A stretch of 64,000 nucleotides of DNA. Source: UBA7477 sp045602925. GTDB lineage: Bacteria; Bacillota; Clostridia; Oscillospirales; Ruminococcaceae. Positions 58,546 to 64,000 of this stretch are shown here, one piece after another. The stretch's first letter is position 1. Each line of letters begins with the position of its first letter. A program made the position numbers and the translations under genes. The notes under the pieces were generated by a model that saw only the letters and a list, made by a program, of their open reading frames with translations, was not told the origin of the DNA and searched no databases. The stretch is taken from positions 1 through 64,000 of the forward strand of contig JAZSCN010000026.1 of NCBI GenBank assembly GCA_045602925.1, given 5' to 3'.

Positions 58546-60702
58546 TTAGTTATCCATGTACTTTTCCCAAGGCATTTCGTCCCAGTTTTCCGAGCCGTCG
58601 AATGCAAGTCTTATACATTCAGCGTAGTAGTTGAGCTTTGCCACAATGAAAGGTGAGCGGTCAAGCTCAAACTGAACAAAGTTTTCAGGCCTCATAACTG
58701 CGCTGAAGATTTCTGCTCTGTCTTCGGTAGCGTTTGTGTGGCCGTATTCTGAAAAGTAGTAAGCGCCCGATGGGTCAATGTTATTCGTAACACATTCCGC
58801 ATGCACTTCCTCGGGTGTTAATTCTCCTGTATACCATATATCATCCGGCGGATTGAGCTTATCCCAGCCTTCAGAAAAGTCCAGTGTACCCTCCAGCTTT
58901 TCTTCAACGTAGTGGTCGATAGAATGGCTCAGCTCATGGTGGAGAACGGTGGTGTTCTGAGGGCCTGTTTGTATTACAACATTTATGCAGCCGTCAATGG
59001 CATACTTGAAGCCGGTCGGGTCTTGCTTGTAAAGGCTGATTATATCTCCTGTGAAGATGAATCTGTATCCCTTACAGCCGTCGTTTGAAACCTGGTCAAG
59101 GAAGCCTTCGGGATATCTTGCCAGCTCTGTATCGAGGTTATCGAGCGCACTGGAAATAACTTCGTAAGGAGTAAAGTAGCTTATACTCGAAGCGATATCT
59201 TTAAGATAATAGGTGCCCATATATCCGACAGCTTCATTTTCAAAGAGAATTTCTATTCCGTACTTCTCCTCAAGCTTGTCAGCCTCTTCCCTCAGAGGCT
59301 TAAGCTCATCTGATACCTCTGACGGCTGGAGAATGGTGTAAGTCTGGCTGATTGAAGACTCGTCATAGTCAAATTCAACGTCTTTGCAATCGGATATCTG
59401 AATCGTGCTTTCATAGCCATCCTGCATGGAGAGGTCCCATGTCACATACATCTTGTAGCCTGCCATATTGCTGAAGGCAAGAATGAGAGTGTCATCATCC
59501 CAAAAGCATGATTCGTATAAAGCACTCGGCTCGGTGTAGTATGAAACATCGTAGTCTGCATCAAAGCCGAGCTTCTTTCTGACCTCGTCCTCGTCAGGCA
59601 TAATCTCCTTGCTGTCAAAAGAGCAGGTGCCTATAAGCTTTCCTGTTTCAATGTCCAGTACCTCAAAGCTGAAAATACCATCTGAATATGTGTAGTATAT
59701 AACCTTGTTGTCACAAGCGGAAAGCTCAAGATAATACCTTTCATTATCATCGAAGGACGCCTTTACGGCGTTGTCCTTACTGCATGAATACAGTCTGTAC
59801 TCTGTGGAGTAGTCCTCTGCGTATTTATCGTATGAGAACATACCGTTTGTTAAACTGTAATATCCGTCTGCATCGAAGTATGTAAGCTCACCCGTTGCAG
59901 TATTAAGCACGCCCGAGTGATTCCTGAGGTCTTCTTCGACAGTTGTCAACCGGAGAACATCTTCTCCGTTTATCCTCTCAACGCCGGACAGGTCTGAAAC
60001 ATAATACTCACTGCTATCTGAAACCATCTTTGATGTTTGGGCTTTCACATCATATCTGTATACAGCCGATAAGTTATAGGATAAATAGTAGGCTGTGTTT
60101 GTATCGGTGAAATAATACGGTCTGTAGCTTTCTGACTCAAAAGAACCGAGAACATTCATGTCATAGTCATAAACAGTATATTCGTGATGATTTTCACCTG
60201 ACTTTATTAACACCATACCGTCATCAAGAAGTTGAATACCGCTGCCGCCGATTGCATAATCCAATTCAGCATTGACCTTATATGTTTCCTTGTCAATGAA
60301 AATAAGCTTTTCCATCATATTGTCTTTTTCAGCGAAGTATGAGAGTCTGAGCAGTATGTTTTTATCGGTGATTTTAACTATTTCAAAGGAACCTGCCTCT
60401 ATGTCACCGTATGTTATAGCTTCGCAATCCATCAGTGTAGTAAGATTAAGGTCTTTGTTACCGCCAAGAGGCTTTGCCTCTCCCATATCAAAGCCTTCAA
60501 GGTCGAAAACATTCTCAGGTTCCGGCTCTGGCTCTGCGGCTGTTGTAGTTGTTGTGGTAGCAGGTGCAGTAGTTGTAGTTGTTGTAGTATCAGGAGCAGA
60601 TGAAGAGTCCGCCTTGCTACTGCTGCTGTCCTTGTCGCCACAGGCACAAAGCGAGAGTGCCATAGAAAGCGACAGCAACGCTGCTGTAAGCTTCTTTATC
60701 AT
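58546..60702 (-). CDS. Lipoprotein metallopeptidase-like protein, paralogue 3
   Basis: A 718-residue lipoprotein with the same plan as the other two: lipobox SLCAC near residue 21, Thr-rich linker (about 37-62), a propeller-like region with YRYDVKAQ and EYTVYDYDM strands, then HELSH (589-593) and NATEDRA with a Glu about 67 residues later. The ending SENWDEMPWEKY is shared. The ATG at 60702 has GGAGG 7 nt upstream. The first gene transcribed of the block, with its own promoter (60753-60781). The Zn site is complete, so an active enzyme is plausible; the fold assignment is by motif only. Confidence 0.85.
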   Translation of the reverse strand: MIKKLTAALLSLSMALSLCACGDKDSSSSKADSSSAPDTTTTTTTAPATTTTTTAAEPEPEPENVFDLEGFDMGEAKPLGGNKDLNLTTLMDCEAITYGDIEAGSFEIVKITDKNILLRLSYFAEKDNMMEKLIFIDKETYKVNAELDYAIGGSGIQLLDDGMVLIKSGENHHEYTVYDYDMNVLGSFESESYRPYYFTDTNTAYYLSYNLSAVYRYDVKAQTSKMVSDSSEYYVSDLSGVERINGEDVLRLTTVEEDLRNHSGVLNTATGELTYFDADGYYSLTNGMFSYDKYAEDYSTEYRLYSCSKDNAVKASFDDNERYYLELSACDNKVIYYTYSDGIFSFEVLDIETGKLIGTCSFDSKEIMPDEDEVRKKLGFDADYDVSYYTEPSALYESCFWDDDTLILAFSNMAGYKMYVTWDLSMQDGYESTIQISDCKDVEFDYDESSISQTYTILQPSEVSDELKPLREEADKLEEKYGIEILFENEAVGYMGTYYLKDIASSISYFTPYEVISSALDNLDTELARYPEGFLDQVSNDGCKGYRFIFTGDIISLYKQDPTGFKYAIDGCINVVIQTGPQNTTVLHHELSHSIDHYVEEKLEGTLDFSEGWDKLNPPDDIWYTGELTPEEVHAECVTNNIDPSGAYYFSEYGHTNATEDRAEIFSAVMRPENFVQFELDRSPFIVAKLNYYAECIRLAFDGSENWDEMPWEKYMDN

Positions 60703-60752
60703 AAACAAGCCTCCGTTCAAAAGGTTTTATTTTAACTTAAACGATTGAAAAC

Positions 60753-60781
60753 ATTGTATCACATAATAATACTTTTTTCAA
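60753..60781 (-). promoter_or_regulatory. Promoter of lipoprotein paralogue 3
   Basis: Minus strand: TTGAAA (60776-60781), 17-bp spacer ending TATGTGA, TACAAT (60753-60758). Confidence 0.65.
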
Positions 60782-60860
60782 GGGGGAGAGCTTCTTGAAT
60801 TGTTGATACAATCATGTTATAATGCTGATAAGTAATGAATGCTAAAGGGGACTTCAGACA

Positions 60861-61736
60861 ATGAACATTCTTGTTATCGGCGGAACACGTTTTTTCGGAG
60901 TACATATGGTAAACGAGCTTATAAAGAGAGGCCATCTGGTGACAATTGCGACAAGAGGCCTTGCAAAAGACAGCTTCGGAGACAAGGTAAAGCGTATAAT
61001 CTTTGACCGCAGTGACAGAGACAGCATAAGAACAGCATTCAAGGACAAGCATTTTGACGCTGTTATAGACAAGATTGCCTACTGCTCGAATGATATAAGA
61101 AACGTGCTTGAGGCTCTTGATTGCGACAGATATATCTATATGTCAACAACCGCCGTGTACGAGCCTAAAACCATCAACACAGTTGAGGAGAATTATGACG
61201 GCAGGGGAAAAGAGCTTGTGTGGTGTGACAGAGGCGACGGTTCTTACAGCGAGGTCAAAAGGCAGGCTGAAATTGCACTTTCAAACGCATACAGCAATGT
61301 AAACTGGACAGCTGTGCGTTATCCTGTTGTTTTAGGAAAAGACGATTATACCAACAGACTTAGGTTTTATGTCGAGCATATAATAAAGGGTGTTCCGATG
61401 AATGTGGACAATGCCGATTTGCAGATGGGATATATCTCCTCAGACGAGGCAGGAAGATTTCTCGCATATATTGCAGAGCAGGACTTTTGCGGTGCTGTTA
61501 ACGGCAGTGCACACGGTACAATCTCGCTTTCTGAAATTATGGAATATGTCGGGCAAAAGACAGGCTGCAAGGCGATAATTTCTCCCGAAGGAGACAATGC
61601 CCCGTATAACGGCGAATGCGAGTTCAGTATAAATACAGACAAGGCACAGGCAATGGGCTTTGAGTTCAGTAACCTTAAAGACTGGATTTATGAGCTTGTC
61701 GATTATTATATTGAAAAAGTTTTTCAGAATAAATAA
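60861..61736 (+). CDS. NAD-dependent epimerase/dehydratase family protein (SDR)
   Basis: A 291-residue extended SDR. The nucleotide-binding motif is GGTRFFG (residues 7-13), variant of the usual GxxGxxG and characteristic of the CSP41-like atypical SDRs. YMSTTAVYEP near residue 93-102 stands in the active-site region, but the usual YxxxK pair is not evident, so catalysis may be atypical. It is the first gene of a three-gene run with two acetyltransferases. AAAGGGG precedes the ATG. Substrate unknown. Confidence 0.85.
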   Translation: MNILVIGGTRFFGVHMVNELIKRGHLVTIATRGLAKDSFGDKVKRIIFDRSDRDSIRTAFKDKHFDAVIDKIAYCSNDIRNVLEALDCDRYIYMSTTAVYEPKTINTVEENYDGRGKELVWCDRGDGSYSEVKRQAEIALSNAYSNVNWTAVRYPVVLGKDDYTNRLRFYVEHIIKGVPMNVDNADLQMGYISSDEAGRFLAYIAEQDFCGAVNGSAHGTISLSEIMEYVGQKTGCKAIISPEGDNAPYNGECEFSINTDKAQAMGFEFSNLKDWIYELVDYYIEKVFQNK

Positions 61737-61747
61737 GGGTGAGGGAA

Positions 61748-62212
61748 ATGATTGAGATAAAAGAACTTACTATGGATAATTTCGAGGAGATAAAGGCTTT
61801 GTTTCGCAGTGTGTTTATGTCACCGCCGTGGAATGACGACTGGAGCGACGACAACCAGCTTACAAACTACCTGCTTGACCTCATGGAAGTGAGAACACCG
61901 CTTGATTTGGGACTTTACGAAAACGGCGAGCTTGTGGGGATTTCACTCGGCGGAATAAAGCACTGGTGGGGCGGAACCGAATACTATATCGAGGAGCTTT
62001 GTATCAAAACAGAGTTGCAGGGCAGAGGACTCGGCAAGGAGTTTATAAAGGAAATCGAAAAGCTTTTGCCGTCAAAGGGAGTAACGCAGATTTTCCTTAT
62101 GACAGAAAGAACGGTGCCGGCATACTCTTTCTACAAGGGGCTGGGCTTTAAGGAACTTTCCGACCACGTTTCGTTTTTCCTAGATTTGAAGAAAGGGTGC
62201 GGTGAGGAATAA
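61748..62212 (+). CDS. GNAT family N-acetyltransferase
   Basis: A 154-residue GNAT acetyltransferase. The acetyl-CoA-binding motif A is IEELCIKTELQGRGLGKEFIKEIE (QGRGLG about residues 93-98), and the final YKGLGFKELSD is motif B. I start at the ATG at 61748; an in-frame GTG at 61739 is less well placed. It overlaps the next GNAT gene by one base. Target molecule unknown. Confidence 0.88.
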   Translation: MIEIKELTMDNFEEIKALFRSVFMSPPWNDDWSDDNQLTNYLLDLMEVRTPLDLGLYENGELVGISLGGIKHWWGGTEYYIEELCIKTELQGRGLGKEFIKEIEKLLPSKGVTQIFLMTERTVPAYSFYKGLGFKELSDHVSFFLDLKKGCGEE

Positions 62213-62670
62213 TGAGTATTATTATGGCAAGCATCTCCGACTTTGAAGCTGTAAAGAACATAACGGTGCAGACGATTAAAAGCATCTATCCGCACTATTA
62301 TCCAAGCGGAGCGGTAGATTTTTTTCTTAGTCATCATAATGACAGCAATATAAAAGCTGACATAGAAAAGTGTATCGTTTATTTATGTCTTAATAATGAT
62401 AATCAAGCGGTAGGAACTGTTACCGTCAAAGAGAACGAGATATGCCGTTTGTTTGTACTGCCGGACAGTCAGGGAAACGGATACGGACGGGAGCTCCTCA
62501 CTTTTGCCGAAAACAGAATATCTGAAAACCACAGCAGTATTGTCCTCTCCGCCTCATTACCCGCAAAGGCAATTTATCTTAAAAGAGGATATTCCGAAAC
62601 CGAATACAATTCCATACACACAGACAACGGGGATTATCTCTGCTACGACTTAATGACTAAGCAGGTATAA
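62212..62670 (+). CDS. GNAT family N-acetyltransferase
   Basis: A 152-residue GNAT acetyltransferase. Motif A is ICRLFVLPDSQGNGYGRELL (QGNGYG about 87-92), and the C-terminal YLKRGYSETEY is the closing motif. The start codon overlaps the previous stop by one base, so translation is coupled. The two GNATs differ in sequence and are not recent duplicates. Substrate cannot be inferred. Confidence 0.87.
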   Translation: MSIIMASISDFEAVKNITVQTIKSIYPHYYPSGAVDFFLSHHNDSNIKADIEKCIVYLCLNNDNQAVGTVTVKENEICRLFVLPDSQGNGYGRELLTFAENRISENHSSIVLSASLPAKAIYLKRGYSETEYNSIHTDNGDYLCYDLMTKQV

Positions 62671-62678
62671 CATAAAAA

Positions 62679-62716
62679 AGAGCTATCCGATTTTAATCAG
62701 ATAGCTCTATATTTTT
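62679..62716. terminator. Terminator between GNAT operon and guaA-like gene
   Basis: GAGCTATC (62680-62687) pairs with GATAGCTC (62700-62707); T-rich on the plus side and A-run before it serving the minus strand. Confidence 0.8.
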
Positions 62717-62725
62717 GTGTGTAGT

Positions 62726-63703
62726 TTATTCCCACTCAATAGTGCCGATTGGCTTTGGTGTGAGGTCGTAGAGGACACGGTTGATGCCGTCTACCTCTGC
62801 TGTGATTCTTGCAGTAATCTTGTGGAGAAGTGCGTATGGAATCTCCTCAATTGTAGCGCTCATAGCATCAGTTGTATTTACAGCTCTGATGATTGCAGGC
62901 CAGCCTTCGTATCTCTTTGAATCCTTAACGCCTACGCTCTTCATATCAGGAACAGCGATAAAGTACTGCCATACAGTCTTGTTAAGACCTGCGTTATCAA
63001 ATTCTTCTCTAAGGATTGCGTCTGCCTCACGAAGAGCATTCAGTCTGTCTCTTGTGATTGCGCCAAGACATCTTACGCCAAGTCCAGGACCAGGGAATGG
63101 CTGACGGTCAACCATTGAAGCAGGAAGTCCGAGTGCCTTGCCGACAACTCTTACTTCATCCTTGTAGAGAAGCTTTACAGGCTCAACGAGCTCAAACTGC
63201 ATATCCTCAGGGAGTCCACCAACGTTGTGGTGAGCCTTTACGCCGTCACTTTCGAGAATGTCAGGGTAGATTGTTCCCTGTGCGAGGAATGAAATTCCTT
63301 CAAGCTTTGAAGCCTCTTCGTCAAATACCTTGATGAACTCTCCACCGATAATCTTTCTCTTCTTTTCAGGCTCTGATACACCTGCAAGAAGGTCAAGAAA
63401 GCGGTCTGTAGCGTCGATATAAATAAGGTTTGCATCAAGCTGATTTCTGAAGACTTCGATAACCTGCTCGCTTTCGCCCTTTCTCATAAGTCCATGGTTA
63501 ACGTGAACGCAAACAAGCTGCTTTCCGATAGCCTTGATGAGAAGTGCTGCAACAACAGATGAGTCAACACCGCCCGACAGAGCAAGAAGAACCTTCTTGT
63601 CGCCAACCTGCGCTCTAACCTCGCTAATCTGCTCTTCAATAAAAGCGTTAGCAAGCTCTGGAGTTGTAATTCTTTCCATTGTTTCCGGTCTTACATTACT
63701 CAT
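62726..63703 (-). CDS. guaA: GMP synthase ATP-pyrophosphatase subunit (GATase domain absent)
   Basis: A 325-residue protein equal to the C-terminal two thirds of GMP synthase, which aminates XMP to GMP. It contains the PP-loop LSGGVDSS (about residues 43-50), the HVNHGLMRKGE and GTIYPD-type segments, the DRQPFPGPGLGVR motif, and the C-terminal dimerisation domain ending PKPIGTIEWE. The class I glutaminase domain found at the N-terminus of most bacterial GuaA is missing, and the ATG at 63703 has its own GGAGAG site and promoter, so this is a genuine short form. A separate glutaminase subunit elsewhere, or direct use of ammonia, would be needed. Confidence 0.9.
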   Translation of the reverse strand: MSNVRPETMERITTPELANAFIEEQISEVRAQVGDKKVLLALSGGVDSSVVAALLIKAIGKQLVCVHVNHGLMRKGESEQVIEVFRNQLDANLIYIDATDRFLDLLAGVSEPEKKRKIIGGEFIKVFDEEASKLEGISFLAQGTIYPDILESDGVKAHHNVGGLPEDMQFELVEPVKLLYKDEVRVVGKALGLPASMVDRQPFPGPGLGVRCLGAITRDRLNALREADAILREEFDNAGLNKTVWQYFIAVPDMKSVGVKDSKRYEGWPAIIRAVNTTDAMSATIEEIPYALLHKITARITAEVDGINRVLYDLTPKPIGTIEWE

Positions 63704-63784
63704 AAAACATCTCTCCTAACAAAGTATGGATTAGCTTTAAGCGGTAGCCTAAAGTCTATAATTTACGAATAAAAACATACACTA

Positions 63785-63813
63785 AGTATAGCACCACATT
63801 TTCTATTTTTCAA
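63785..63813 (-). promoter_or_regulatory. Promoter of guaA-like gene
   Basis: Minus strand: TTGAAA (63808-63813), 17-bp spacer, TATACT (63785-63790), about 80 nt before the ATG. No purine riboswitch signature was seen in the leader. Confidence 0.6.
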
Positions 63814-63957
63814 TATTTTTTTTAAGCGTAAAGAGAAGTTTTTTTATTTTTACAAAATGAAGTGCTTTACTGCTTTTTGGATTGTGTAAAATTTATATAT
63901 GAAGCAACCCAGCTCCACAAGTGAGCAACACGCTAAAGCTGAAACGATAATTTTTCC

Positions 63958-63986
63958 TTGCTTTTCTTCACGAAATGGTTTATAAT
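63958..63986 (+). promoter_or_regulatory. Promoter-like element at right edge
   Basis: TTGCTT (63958-63963), 17-bp spacer, TATAAT (63981-63986), reading out of the window. The stretch 63820-63957 holds nothing else I can support. Confidence 0.5.
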
Positions 63987-64000
63987 ATACTGTGTATGCT

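Noticed and set aside
55929..60748. Val-rich plus-strand ORFs opposite the Thr-rich linkers of the lipoprotein genes
   Set aside because: They are mirror frames of repeated ACA/ACT codons, with no ribosome sites.

Overview
The window looks like chromosomal DNA of a Gram-positive, low-to-mid G+C clostridium, most likely a gut Ruminococcus-type member of the Oscillospiraceae. This placement is inference: it rests on heavy AGA use for arginine, many TTGACA-17-TATAAT promoters, strong GGAGG ribosome sites, Thr-rich lipoprotein linkers, a tRNA-Phe T-box, an IreB homologue, and the type of polyamine and GH130 genes present. No rRNA, tRNA, CRISPR array, phage or complete insertion sequence was seen.

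Layout. 1-5 kb: a MITE-like repeat, an XRE regulator with its membrane partner, dCMP deaminase, a GH130 mannoside phosphorylase, an SH3 membrane protein, and a VanY-like peptidase. 4.4-8.4 kb: maf, a small ORF with a damaged start, nth, and a three-gene polysaccharide-control module (Wzz-like, BY-kinase, PHP phosphatase). 8.4-13.5 kb: T-box, pheST, ireB-like gene and a PdaA-like deacetylase. 13.6-19.7 kb: a Met-rich lipoprotein, a candidate small RNA, and ddl-murI-DUF1934 followed by a MetH-like fragment gene. 19.9-27.4 kb: a DUF3592-like protein, then AI-2E-type transporter-cysK-tcdA-ttcA, a zinc-ribbon membrane protein and a histidine phosphatase. 27.4-35.8 kb: gdhA, ACT regulator-hom, an SDR plus iron alcohol dehydrogenase, thrB-azlC-azlD, and a second MITE-like repeat. 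35.8-40.6 kb: an FtsX-type ABC exporter with a NarL-type two-component system. 40.7-46.8 kb: a five-gene polyamine operon (speA-speE-speB-carboxyspermidine dehydrogenase-decarboxylase) behind a ~360-nt structured leader. 46.8-52.1 kb: a BceRS-AB-like module. 52.2-60.8 kb: an ECF sigma factor with a membrane partner, and three tandem paralogous lipoproteins carrying HExxH protease motifs. 60.8-64 kb: an SDR, two GNAT acetyltransferases and a GMP synthase ATP-pyrophosphatase without its glutaminase domain.

How the parts connect. Aspartate-family metabolism recurs: hom and thrB make threonine precursors, and aspartate semialdehyde is also the aminopropyl donor for the carboxyspermidine route. 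Envelope themes also recur: ddl, murI, PdaA, VanY-like peptidase, IreB, BY-kinase module, two ABC/two-component stress modules and the sigma/lipoprotein block. The least explained items are the triplicated propeller-like/zincin lipoproteins, the speA leader RNA, the small RNA at 15.45 kb carrying an anti-Shine-Dalgarno stretch, and the degenerate MetH-like gene. All family assignments come from reading motifs and general resemblance; no database search was run.
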